Assembly (NCBI GenBank): GCA_016218415.1
Contig: JACRED010000032.1
Span: forward strand, 1-64,000
Source: Nitrosomonadales bacterium
Lineage (GTDB): Bacteria > Pseudomonadota > Gammaproteobacteria > Burkholderiales > Gallionellaceae
Length of the DNA stretch: 64,000 nucleotides
Reading direction: 5' to 3'
In this document: piece by piece, positions 8,694 through 18,132 of the stretch
Layout of the letters: each line of letters opens with the position of its first letter
Position numbering within the stretch: position 1 is the stretch's first letter
Position numbers and translations under genes: made by a program
The notes under the pieces: generated by a model
Database searches by the model: none
Told to the model about the DNA's origin: nothing
What the model saw: the letters and a program-made list of their open reading frames with translations, nothing else

Positions 8694-9521
8694 TTATTTC
8701 TGAACCCAATCAAGCAGTTTTGCCAGCCAACCGCGCGGCTCCGAAAACGTTCCGTTTACTTTGACCAGGATCACTGAAACATTGTCGCGACCACCGTTGT
8801 CGTTGGCCATCTGGATCAACTGGCTCGCCGCGAGCGGCAGGTTTCGCTGCAATGCATAAAGCGTGGCCTGGATATCCTCGTCCTCCACCATGTCGTTCAA
8901 CCCGTCCGAGCACAACAGATAGACGTCGCCGACCAGCACGTCATGAACATGGATTTCCGGTTCCACCTCGGCATCGATTCCGACCGCTCGCGTCACCAGA
9001 TTCTTGTTCTTGGACAAGCGTGCATCCGCGACGCTGATCATCCCGCCGTCAATCTGCTCCTGCAACAGGGAATGATCGCGCGTGATTGTTTCCAGCACCT
9101 CACCGCGCAGACGGTACATGCGCGAATCGCCTATATGCCCCGCAGCCACCCGGTTGTCATAGAACAGTCCGGAAACAATGGTCGTCCCCATCCCGGCATA
9201 TTGCGGCTGGCTTTGCGCTGCATGAAAAATCGAGGCATTGGCCTTGCGGATGTTATCGCGCAACAATTGCACGCCCAACTCCTCGCCGCTCTCCGCATCG
9301 CGATCCACCGGATTCGCATTGCGCAAGCGCTGGCTGACCTCTGTCGCCACCACCGAAACAGCGATCCCGCTGGCAACCTCACCCGCATTGTATCCGCCCA
9401 TGCCGTCAGCCAGCACCACCAATCCGCAGGCGGGTTCACACGCGACACTATCCTCGTTGTGCGAGCGCACCATGCCGGGATGAGTTTGGCTGAATATCTC
9501 CAAGGCTTCCGTAATCTTCAT
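8694..9521 (-). CDS. PP2C-family Ser/Thr protein phosphatase
   Basis: About 275 residues. PPM/PP2C motifs are in order: RSHNEDS, VVLADGMGGYNAGE, GHIGDSRMYRL, LLCSDGLNDMVEDE and GGRDNVSVILV, providing the metal-binding aspartates. The ATG at 9521 is chosen because it has an AGGAG site and overlaps the kinase TGA as ATGA; the frame extends 14 codons further upstream, but inside the kinase gene. The enzyme most likely reverses phosphorylation by the coupled kinase, as in PknB/PstP and type VI secretion PpkA/PppA pairs. No type VI genes are present here. Confidence 0.93.
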   Translation of the reverse strand: MKITEALEIFSQTHPGMVRSHNEDSVACEPACGLVVLADGMGGYNAGEVASGIAVSVVATEVSQRLRNANPVDRDAESGEELGVQLLRDNIRKANASIFHAAQSQPQYAGMGTTIVSGLFYDNRVAAGHIGDSRMYRLRGEVLETITRDHSLLQEQIDGGMISVADARLSKNKNLVTRAVGIDAEVEPEIHVHDVLVGDVYLLCSDGLNDMVEDEDIQATLYALQRNLPLAASQLIQMANDNGGRDNVSVILVKVNGTFSEPRGWLAKLLDWVQK

Positions 9522-12082
9522 ACCTGCACTCCTGTGGGCTGCGCCTGCATGCTGGCGGCGCATTGCCTCAATGCGTTGGCCATTTCCGCGCCGTTGGCAT
9601 AGCGCACCTCGACCTGCTTGGCCAATGATTTATTAATGATCGCCACCAGACACGCGGGCAAATCAGGCCTGATACTCAAAATATCGGTATGCGGCTCATT
9701 GGCGATCTTGAACATCAGCTGCGCCATCGAATCGCCCTCAAACGGGAGCTTACCACAAGCCAGTTGGTACAGACTCACACCCAGCGAGAACAAATCCGAT
9801 GCTCCGTCGATCTTCTTGCCGGCCAATTGCTCCGGCGACATGAAGGAAGGCGTACCCAACACCATGCCGGTTTTGGTCTTGCTCGAATCGGTGATGCGCG
9901 CGATGCCGAAATCGGTCACTTTGGGCGAGTCGGTGTCGGCGTCGTACATGATGTTGGCCGGCTTGATATCGCGATGCACCACGTTCTGCTTGTGCGCGTA
10001 ATCCAGCGCATCTGCGACACGCGCAATGATGCTCATCACCTTGGGCAAGGGCAGCAAATTGTCGGGCTTGGTATGGGCGACCAAGTCCTTGCCCTTGAGG
10101 AACTCCATCGCGATATAGGCGAGATCGTGCTCCTCTCCGGCATCGTACATGGTCACGATGTTTGGGTGATTCAAACGGCCCGCGGTCTCGGCCTCGCGGA
10201 AGAAACGCGCCTTCACGTCGGCCAGCTCGTCCGGCTCAAACTCCTGCGCCAATGCCATGGTCTTGATCGCCACAATGCGGCCAATCTTGGGATCCTTGCC
10301 GAGATAAACCACACCCATCGCGCCCTTGCCTAGCTCTTTCTCGATCTCGTAACGCCCCAGCATCGGCTTGGATACGCCGGCCTTGTCCAGCACCATGGTG
10401 CTGGCATTGCCCTTGGTGGAGCCGCCGCCCAATATCAGCGTTTCCGACATCGCCTTGGACTGGACCAGACGCGCGTCCAGATCGCGGAACTTGGGATTAT
10501 ATTCGGCCATGTATTTGAACACCGACTCCGCCTTGTTGAACTGGCGTTTGCGCTCAAAATCCAGCCCCAGGTTGTACAGCACCTCCATCAGGCTGTCGTC
10601 GATGGGCACCTTGCGGAATTTATCGAAGGCGATGTCCAGCTGCCCCTGCCCCTGAAACGCCAGGCCCAGCATGCGATTGCTTTCCGCTGACTCCGCATCG
10701 GATTTCAGCTTGCCTTTCTCGGTCATCAGGAAGCGCTTGGTGGTAAGCAGCAAATGCCCAACCAGCAACAAGGCCGCCGGCAGCATCAGTTTCAGCCACA
10801 TCGCCTGCGTCGTCATCAACACGAAATGGGTGCCCAATAACAACGCGAACAGTACGCCGGTAACCACCGCACCGACGGCCGCATTCAGGCGCGGCAGCAG
10901 CACGACCAGATATAAGGCCACAAACACAAACACCCCGATTTCCGCCCATATGGACCAACCCGGCGCAACAAAGAAATCCCCCTCGAGTATGCTCGACACG
11001 GAATGCGCCAAAGTCAGGGCCGGCGCCATTCCGGATGAAATGGGTGTCACCTGCAATGATCCGACACCAGCCGCCGATGCGCCTATCAGCACGATTTTGT
11101 CGCGATACTTTTCCGCGGGTATCTTGCCGGTCAAAACATCGTAAAAGGAATCGACCGGGAAAGCCGATTTCCCGCCTTTATCTTTGTAAAAATAGGTATA
11201 CATGCGCAGCGCCGAATCTGTGGTGATGGTCTGTTTGCCCAGCCGCACACCTTCGCCCAGATTGACCTGAATATCCTTGGGCTCAAGATTGAGACTCCTT
11301 GCCGCCAGCATCAACGACAGGGACGGGTAATACTGGTCGTAATAACCCACTACCAGCGGTTCGGTGCGCACTGCACCATCCACGTCCGGAAAGCTGTTCA
11401 AATGCCCGATTGCCAGTGCCTTGCTGCCCAGCTGCTCGATCGGCGGCAGCACACCCAGCGATGGCAGCGGCAACTCGGCAGAACCGCTGACATCTTTGAC
11501 ATTCGAGAGATTGTTGAGCAGCACGTAGTCTGGCAGCGGCTGATCAGGATTGCCTTGCGGCTCACCCAACTCGAAGAACATCGCCAGCAGGACATCGTTC
11601 GCCTTGGCTATGCTCTCGCTGAGCTTCTGGTCGTTATCGAGATTGGTCGCGGCTTCCTGCAGCAAGGCGCTTAGCTGCGCCAATTCGGCTTGATGTACCG
11701 GGTCAGCGGTGTTTTTAAGCGTGGAATTGCCAATCAATTCGGCAATTTTATAAATGTAGTCCAGCCCGGCATCAACCTGCGGCTCGAAGAAGAATACGGT
11801 ATGGCCAATCACCTTGGCATGTCCTGCCGCCAGGATATCGATCATCTTTGCGTGAATTTCGCGCGGCCAAGGCCAGCGCCCAAGATTGGCGATACTTTGG
11901 TCGTCTATCGCGATCACCGCGATTTTATCGCTGGGGGTGCGCGACGATGCCAGCACACCCAAGTCATAAGCCTTGCGCTCCAGACTCTCCATCAGGTCAC
12001 TTTTTGCGCCCGCCACAAACACCAGTGCAACCAGCAAACCCACGAACCAGTCCTGCTGCCAAAACAACCACTTATTATTCAT
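9518..12082 (-). CDS. CHASE2-sensor Ser/Thr protein kinase
   Basis: About 854 residues. Order: short cytoplasmic start, membrane anchor, periplasmic CHASE2 sensor (about 30-360), three transmembrane helices (about 375-455), a TPR-like linker (about 470-560), and a C-terminal Hanks-type kinase (about 580-840). The kinase has the glycine loop LGKGAMGVVYLGKD, VAIK, HRDIKPAN and DFGIAR. This is sensor-first, kinase-last, the reverse of PknB-type receptor kinases. The ATG at 12082 follows AGGGGTGG. First gene of the signalling operon, with a 4-bp overlap with PP2C. It shares sensor architecture with the nearby cyclase, suggesting related ligands for both outputs. Confidence 0.92.
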   Translation of the reverse strand: MNNKWLFWQQDWFVGLLVALVFVAGAKSDLMESLERKAYDLGVLASSRTPSDKIAVIAIDDQSIANLGRWPWPREIHAKMIDILAAGHAKVIGHTVFFFEPQVDAGLDYIYKIAELIGNSTLKNTADPVHQAELAQLSALLQEAATNLDNDQKLSESIAKANDVLLAMFFELGEPQGNPDQPLPDYVLLNNLSNVKDVSGSAELPLPSLGVLPPIEQLGSKALAIGHLNSFPDVDGAVRTEPLVVGYYDQYYPSLSLMLAARSLNLEPKDIQVNLGEGVRLGKQTITTDSALRMYTYFYKDKGGKSAFPVDSFYDVLTGKIPAEKYRDKIVLIGASAAGVGSLQVTPISSGMAPALTLAHSVSSILEGDFFVAPGWSIWAEIGVFVFVALYLVVLLPRLNAAVGAVVTGVLFALLLGTHFVLMTTQAMWLKLMLPAALLLVGHLLLTTKRFLMTEKGKLKSDAESAESNRMLGLAFQGQGQLDIAFDKFRKVPIDDSLMEVLYNLGLDFERKRQFNKAESVFKYMAEYNPKFRDLDARLVQSKAMSETLILGGGSTKGNASTMVLDKAGVSKPMLGRYEIEKELGKGAMGVVYLGKDPKIGRIVAIKTMALAQEFEPDELADVKARFFREAETAGRLNHPNIVTMYDAGEEHDLAYIAMEFLKGKDLVAHTKPDNLLPLPKVMSIIARVADALDYAHKQNVVHRDIKPANIMYDADTDSPKVTDFGIARITDSSKTKTGMVLGTPSFMSPEQLAGKKIDGASDLFSLGVSLYQLACGKLPFEGDSMAQLMFKIANEPHTDILSIRPDLPACLVAIINKSLAKQVEVRYANGAEMANALRQCAASMQAQPTGVQV

Positions 12083-12219
12083 TAGCCACCCCTGGACACA
12101 ACCTTGTCGAGCAACTTGCAGGTGAATATTAAGGTATTTTTCAGCAACACACCACAAGCCTTTTGATTTACTACGAAATATCCGTTTTCACCCGACACTT
12201 CCAACGTGGCTAGCCCTCT

Positions 12220-12645
12220 TCACCTGATCAACAGCACCGGGCAGCTAGCCAGATGCAGAACCTTGTTCACCACCGAACCCAGCAGCAGCGACTGCAAGCC
12301 GCCCTGCCCTTGCCTGCCCATCACGATCTGATCGACAGATTGCTCCTTGGCATACTGAACGATTGCCTCTGCAGGGGTGCCCACGCTGACGTGGTACTGA
12401 TAGGGCAGCGCAGCGGCATCCAGCGCGGCCCGCGCCGGTTTCAGCGCCGCCATCCCCTGCTCGCGGTAGTAATCATCGATGGTCTGCTGATTAATGAACA
12501 GTTTGACGTTGCCGGTCGCCACATTCCACTGCACATTCAGCAACAGCAATTGCGGTTGCGCCTTCAACGCGGCGACACTTTCGATCACATGCTCCACCGC
12601 GCGCTGCGCATTGGCCGAACCATCCACCGGAACCAATATCTTCAT
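12220..12645 (-). CDS. Universal stress protein, UspA family
   Basis: About 141 residues. It starts MKILVPVDGSANA and ends with the ATP-binding GRQGQGGLQSLLLGSVVNKV loop (Gx2Gx9GS), so it belongs to the nucleotide-binding UspA group. Three in-frame starts are tandem (GTG ATG ATG); the third ATG is best spaced from AGGGGAG. Cytoplasmic and single-domain. It stands between the signalling cluster and terC with separate spacing (137 bp and 56 bp), so it is probably its own unit or cotranscribed with terC. Specific role not determinable. Confidence 0.9.
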   Translation of the reverse strand: MKILVPVDGSANAQRAVEHVIESVAALKAQPQLLLLNVQWNVATGNVKLFINQQTIDDYYREQGMAALKPARAALDAAALPYQYHVSVGTPAEAIVQYAKEQSVDQIVMGRQGQGGLQSLLLGSVVNKVLHLASCPVLLIR

Positions 12646-12701
12646 CATCACTCCCCTTACGATTTGTTATGCGAGTTGGGCGAACAATCGCCCATCCCTG
12701 C

Positions 12702-13442
12702 CTAAACCTTTTCAGACTTGACCGCCACCCGCTCGTCCACCAGGTCGACCGCTTTGACGGCCACCGTTTTGCGCATCGCCAGCCACCAGCCCATCGCCAG
12801 CACGAAGAGGGCACAGAAGGCCGGCACCAGCCAGTGTAAATAATGCTGCGCCTCTACCAGAGGCTTGAACAGCGCCTCGCCGACCAGCATCTCGCCTGCC
12901 ACATAACCGAGCAGCGCGCCGCCCGCATAGATGATGAAGGCGAAGCGATCGATCAGCTTCAACACCAGTTGGCTGCTCCACGCGATCAGCGGGATGCTAA
13001 TCAGCAAACCGAACACCAGCAATGCCGTATTGCCCTTGGCCGCTGCCGCCACCCCCAGCACATTGTCCAGGCTCATCACAAAGTCGGCGACGATGATGGT
13101 TTTGATCGCCCCCCACAGATGCGCCTCTGCCTTGATGTTGCCTTCCCCATGCGCCTCATCTTCCGGCAGGATCAGCTTGATGCCGATCCAGATCAACAGC
13201 AATGCCCCGACCAGCTTCAGGTAAGGCAGCGCCAGCAGACTGACCGCAAAAAATGTCAGCACGATGCGCAAGCCGATCGCACCGCCCACGCCATACAGGA
13301 TGCCCTTCCTGCGCTGTGCCTCGGGCAGGTTGCGACACGCCAGCGCGATCACCACCGCGTTGTCGCCGGACAACAGCAGATCGATCATGATGATCTTGAA
13401 TACATCCACCCAGAATTGGGGGCTTTGCAACATTTCGAGCAT
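12702..13442 (-). CDS. TerC-family integral membrane protein
   Basis: 246 residues and about seven hydrophobic helices, with the family's acidic membrane motifs LLLSGDNAVVIAL and VMSLDNVLGVAAAAKG in symmetric halves. TerC/YjbE/YkoY proteins are now linked to metal (notably Mn) export and metalation of secreted proteins; tellurium resistance is a historic name. A short charged cytoplasmic tail follows the last helix. No yybP-ykoY manganese riboswitch is recognisable upstream, where only the hairpin at 13461-13535 separates it from sucD. Mn or Fe handling would suit an iron oxidiser, but that is inference. Confidence 0.88.
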   Translation of the reverse strand: MLEMLQSPQFWVDVFKIIMIDLLLSGDNAVVIALACRNLPEAQRRKGILYGVGGAIGLRIVLTFFAVSLLALPYLKLVGALLLIWIGIKLILPEDEAHGEGNIKAEAHLWGAIKTIIVADFVMSLDNVLGVAAAAKGNTALLVFGLLISIPLIAWSSQLVLKLIDRFAFIIYAGGALLGYVAGEMLVGEALFKPLVEAQHYLHWLVPAFCALFVLAMGWWLAMRKTVAVKAVDLVDERVAVKSEKV

Positions 13443-13460
13443 TATTTACCTTTCAATTTT

Positions 13461-13535
13461 GGGGAGTGGGAAGTCGGAAGTGGTGAGCGGGAAACCCGCC
13501 GACTACCCACTACCCATACCTACTTGCCACTCCCC
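13461..13535. repeat. Imperfect inverted repeat between sucD and terC
   Basis: The outer arms GGGGAGTGG (13461-13469) and CCACTCCCC (13527-13535) are exact, and a central hairpin GCGGG-AAA-CCCGC lies at 13487-13499. The right arm covers the last codons and stop of sucD, so the last residues GSGK are encoded by the repeat. It may act as terminator or attenuator between sucD and terC, or be an inserted repeat. No T-tract follows either strand clearly. Confidence 0.55.
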
Positions 13536-14467
13536 AGTATCCTCTGCATCGTCCGCCCCATCTCGGCGGGATTGCGTGTGATGTGGATGCCGCATTCTTC
13601 CATCACTGCCAGCTTCTCGTTCGCCCCGCCCTGACCGCCCGAGATGATCGCACCGGCATGACCCATGCGCTTGCCGGGCGGGGCAGTGACGCCCGCGATG
13701 AAACCGACTACCGGCTTCTTCATGTTGGCCTTGATCCAACGCGCGCATTCTTCCTCGTCGCTGCCGCCGATCTCGCCGACCATGATGACAGCATCAGTCT
13801 CGGGATCGTCGTTGAACAACTTCATCACATCGAGATGTTTGAGGCCGTTGATCGGGTCGCCACCTATACCCACGCAGGACGACTGACCATAACCCAGCGC
13901 GGTAAGCTGCCCGACAGCTTCATAGGTCAGCGTGCCGGAGCGCGACACCACGCCGATATGGCCTTTCTTGTGAATGTGCCCGGGCATGATGCCGATCTTG
14001 ATCTCGTCCGGCGTGATCAGTCCCGGGCAATTCGGGCCGATCAGCAGCGTGCGCTTGCCTTGTATACGACCTTTCGCGAGAGCGTTGTTGCTCTCGCTGA
14101 AAGTCGTTATCCCCGGGTGGGACATCTTGTAGCGCGTCCTCAGCATGTCGTGCACCGGGATGCCTTCGGTGATGCAGATCACCAGGTCGAGATCGGCCTC
14201 GACCGCCTCGTCGATGGCTGCCGCCGCGCCCGATGGAGGCACGTAGATCACGGAAACGGTCGCACCGGTCGCCTGTTTTGCGTCGCGCACCGTGGCATAA
14301 ACCGGAATCCCCTCGAACTGCTCGCCCGCCTTCTTCGGATTCACTCCGGCCACAAAACAATTCGCGCCGTTCGCATAGGCCTTGCATTGCTGGGTGTGGA
14401 ACTGGCCGACCTTGCCGGTCATGCCCTGGGTAATGACCCGTGTGTCTTTATTGATGAGTATGGACAT
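13520..14467 (-). CDS. sucD: Succinate-CoA ligase (ADP-forming), alpha subunit
   Basis: 315 residues, longer than the usual 288-295. The CoA-binding N-terminus, [30 protein letters not shown] and the phosphohistidine site RMGHAGAI (His270) are all present. The extra length is an insertion of about 20 residues near 114-136, just before the IGPNCPG motif ([13 protein letters not shown] region). It pairs with SucC, whose gene ends 5 bp upstream. It interconverts succinyl-CoA and succinate with ATP synthesis in the TCA cycle. A malate-CoA ligase role is possible for related proteins but nothing here requires it. Confidence 0.92.
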   Translation of the reverse strand: MSILINKDTRVITQGMTGKVGQFHTQQCKAYANGANCFVAGVNPKKAGEQFEGIPVYATVRDAKQATGATVSVIYVPPSGAAAAIDEAVEADLDLVICITEGIPVHDMLRTRYKMSHPGITTFSESNNALAKGRIQGKRTLLIGPNCPGLITPDEIKIGIMPGHIHKKGHIGVVSRSGTLTYEAVGQLTALGYGQSSCVGIGGDPINGLKHLDVMKLFNDDPETDAVIMVGEIGGSDEEECARWIKANMKKPVVGFIAGVTAPPGKRMGHAGAIISGGQGGANEKLAVMEECGIHITRNPAEMGRTMQRILGSGK

Positions 14468-14472
14468 GCTGA

Positions 14473-15636
<1,164 letters not shown>

Positions 15637-15706
15637 GATGTGCAATCGCTCTGGAACAACCCCAAATTTACCAGACCGAGCCCAAACGTGCAGGCATTTC
15701 AATAAA

Positions 15707-15741
15707 ACGGGGTCGCCAGGCGTTCAGCCCGGCGACCCCGT
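15707..15741 (-). terminator. Rho-independent terminator of the porin-cytochrome operon
   Basis: An exact 11-bp stem ACGGGGTCGCC (minus strand 15741-15731; partner 15717-15707) closes a 13-nt loop and is followed on the minus strand by TTTTATT. It lies 20 bp after the porin stop and before sucC, closing the electron-transfer operon. Confidence 0.88.
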
Positions 15742-15760
15742 GTACAGACAACACTCCGGA

Positions 15761-18013
15761 TCAGAAATCCAGGCGCAGGCCTACCGAAGAGAAATAGCGT
15801 GTCGTTTTGTTGGTGTTCTGCTGACCGTTATAGTCTATGGTTTCCGCGCCGCCATCCACATCGAAGTAAAGCTGCTGCTTCAGGCGGTAAGCTCCCCGCA
15901 CCATCGGCGATACGCGCGTGGTTTTGCCCTGGAACTGGTCTTTCTGCCGAGACGATTGCAGCGAGGTATCCATCGTCCAGCCGCTTTTGAACTGGGTGTG
16001 GTTGTACAGATAGATCGAGCTTCCGTTCACCGCGCTGCTGGTATTGAAGGAAACGCTACCCGACCAGATGTCCCCCTCCTTGTACAGGCCGCTGCCGATG
16101 ACGTTCCCTGTCACGCTCTTCTCGGCACCCCGGCTCGGCGTGGCCGCAAGTATGCCTTCCAGCGCGGTCACACCGCTGGCCGGCAAGTCGGTCGTATTGG
16201 TGATACGGATGTCGCCGCCCACCTGCCATTTCTCCCTTACCGGGACAGTCAAGCCGAGCTGCCCCATGCTGGTCGTCGCGGTGCGTGCCAGCGCCAGTTC
16301 GCGCAGACTGCTTGCCGACATGGTTTGCAGCAGTGCATCAACGGAGGAGGTTCCCGCGCCATTCAGGGCATTGCGTATGCTCAACGAAGGCGATTTGCGG
16401 CGGTCTACCATGAAGCTCAACGTTCCCCCGTATGCCCCCACCGTCCCCATCACCTGCGCCGCATTCAACGCTTTGAAATAAGTGTCGAAATCGAGCAGCC
16501 CAAACACTGTCCTGTCACCCTCGAAATAACGGTATTCCACCCCTGCCGCGCGGCGATCCGTGGTGCTTTCGACACGCTGGTTGATCGCATAAATCGTGAG
16601 CGGCCCCCTGTCCATGCTGGCACCCGCAAATACGGGCCGGTAACCACCCTGCGTGTAATCCTCCAGTGCGCCCGCCATACCGTTCAAACGCACATCCGGT
16701 GAATAACCGTACGAACCGGCCAAGCCATCGAAACGTCCCATCACCCCGCCTCCCGTGGGAGACTGACGCCCTACGCGCAGCTGGTAATCCTTGCCGCGAT
16801 TCCTGATTTCCCCGTAAGCAGCACTTACCCGGTTCTGGCTGGACTGGCCAGCCAGAAAATTCTTGGTAGCCACATCGCGGAACACCATGCGTCCGTCATA
16901 TTCCTCGCTCACATAGCGCCCCGAAACATCCACGCTGGTGATCAGCATGGACTGGTCAATCTGCGACGATGTCACGGTCGTCGGAACGTTATTGAATGTC
17001 TGCGTCGAATCGGTCGTGCTGTAACTGTAGTGGTAGCGCGAAGACACGCTGCCGAACGTCATCCATCGGGCGGCCTGTTTTTTCTCTGCGCCCTCTGCCA
17101 GGGGTGATTGCCCTGCGCCGCCCTTGCCGGCCAATCCGGCCAGCCGCTGCGCCACGCGTGCCGCACCCTCGCCCTCCGGATACAGCCTCAGATACAAGTC
17201 GTACTCGATCTTCGCCTTATCGACCTGTCCTGCGCGTTCGCGCCCCACTCCGATCCACTCCTGTGCATCCCGTGTGTAATCGTTGGGAGGCAACAGCAAC
17301 AGCTTGTTGAACACATCCACCGCCGCTTCATTATTTTTGGCGGACAGCGCATCACGACCCTGCACCATCAGCGCACGCGCCTGAGTATTGTTCTCTGCCA
17401 TCGCCGCGTCCTCCGGCGCAAGTGCGGCAGCCGGCACGGGAACGGATTCGGGTTTGATCGTCGGCAGGAAAGGCAGCGGGCCGGTGCCTACCGGCCGCTT
17501 GTCGGGAATAATGGTGATCAGCAGACTGCGATTGTCTTTACCCGGCGCAACGCTGTACTCCGCTTCGCGCGAGAACTCGATCACCAGTTTCGGCTTGGTC
17601 AACTGATCGCATTTGGTCGGTTGGTCGAGCGGAGCCTGCTGGTCGAGAGGGGCCTGCTGGTCGCACTTGACCTGCTGATTGCGCGTGGTCACCGTGAAAC
17701 TCGGAATCAGACCTGAAGGCGGCGATTGGCGCACTTCGTTGTCCAGCCAGATCTCTTTGCTTGTCGCATCAAGCACACGGTCGTAAAAGATCTCAAGTGT
17801 CTTGCCGTGGCTGCTCGGGAAATGCCGCAAATACTGTACCGGACCAGTCAGCCGGATCGTGGCAACGACGCCCTGATCCTGGTATTCGAGGCGCACATCA
17901 TCCAGCGGCTGCGCCAGCGCAATGACTGGCAGTAATAACAGCCCGCAAAAATAGTGTATCGGTTTTATAAAGGTGTTGAATGTCACGGTACTCTTCCTAT
18001 CCGGAATATTCAT
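15761..18013 (-). CDS. Large outer-membrane beta-barrel porin of a cytochrome conduit
   Basis: 750 residues. A signal peptide ends near LPVIALAQ; a periplasmic N-terminal part (about 40-290) contains an AMIN-like region and a TPR-like helical segment (EWIGVGRERAG...YDLYLRLYPEGEG). From about residue 320 onward alternating short aromatic/polar strands run to a C-terminal ...SSVGLRLDF with terminal Phe, as in outer-membrane barrels. A small internal repeat (KCDQ/APLDQ) gives two unusual cysteines near residues 116 and 137. It is the last gene after two multihaem cytochromes and is read as the barrel sheathing a transmembrane electron wire (MtrB/PioB-like role, PCC3-like size). Function inferred from context. 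Confidence 0.78.
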   Translation of the reverse strand: MNIPDRKSTVTFNTFIKPIHYFCGLLLLPVIALAQPLDDVRLEYQDQGVVATIRLTGPVQYLRHFPSSHGKTLEIFYDRVLDATSKEIWLDNEVRQSPPSGLIPSFTVTTRNQQVKCDQQAPLDQQAPLDQPTKCDQLTKPKLVIEFSREAEYSVAPGKDNRSLLITIIPDKRPVGTGPLPFLPTIKPESVPVPAAALAPEDAAMAENNTQARALMVQGRDALSAKNNEAAVDVFNKLLLLPPNDYTRDAQEWIGVGRERAGQVDKAKIEYDLYLRLYPEGEGAARVAQRLAGLAGKGGAGQSPLAEGAEKKQAARWMTFGSVSSRYHYSYSTTDSTQTFNNVPTTVTSSQIDQSMLITSVDVSGRYVSEEYDGRMVFRDVATKNFLAGQSSQNRVSAAYGEIRNRGKDYQLRVGRQSPTGGGVMGRFDGLAGSYGYSPDVRLNGMAGALEDYTQGGYRPVFAGASMDRGPLTIYAINQRVESTTDRRAAGVEYRYFEGDRTVFGLLDFDTYFKALNAAQVMGTVGAYGGTLSFMVDRRKSPSLSIRNALNGAGTSSVDALLQTMSASSLRELALARTATTSMGQLGLTVPVREKWQVGGDIRITNTTDLPASGVTALEGILAATPSRGAEKSVTGNVIGSGLYKEGDIWSGSVSFNTSSAVNGSSIYLYNHTQFKSGWTMDTSLQSSRQKDQFQGKTTRVSPMVRGAYRLKQQLYFDVDGGAETIDYNGQQNTNKTTRYFSSVGLRLDF

Positions 18014-18091
18014 GGATTCCCAGCCGGTTGGCTGGAAGTACTTAGTTCAAGTGAGCGCCAGGCGCGGGAAATCCGCATATTGAGAAATGGC

Positions 18092-18117
18092 AGCCGCACC
18101 AGCAAGGTAGTGCGGCT
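18092..18117 (-). other. Intercistronic hairpin between cytochrome and porin genes
   Basis: An 8-bp stem AGCCGCAC/GTGCGGCT with a 10-nt loop lies in the 119-bp gap between the 12-haem cytochrome stop and the porin start. There is no good T-tract, so it looks more like an RNA-processing or stability hairpin than a full terminator. It could set unequal cytochrome:porin stoichiometry. Confidence 0.4.
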
Positions 18118-18132
18118 AACAGACACTACCTG

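Noticed and set aside
8694-9521. Type VI secretion regulatory module (PpkA/PppA/Fha)
   Set aside because: Kinase, phosphatase and FHA genes are present, but no tss structural genes occur in the window and the other neighbours are second-messenger enzymes.
13443-13520. yybP-ykoY manganese riboswitch before the terC-like gene
   Set aside because: TerC is on the minus strand so its leader would lie above 13443; only the sucD end and a simple hairpin are there, with no riboswitch core seen.
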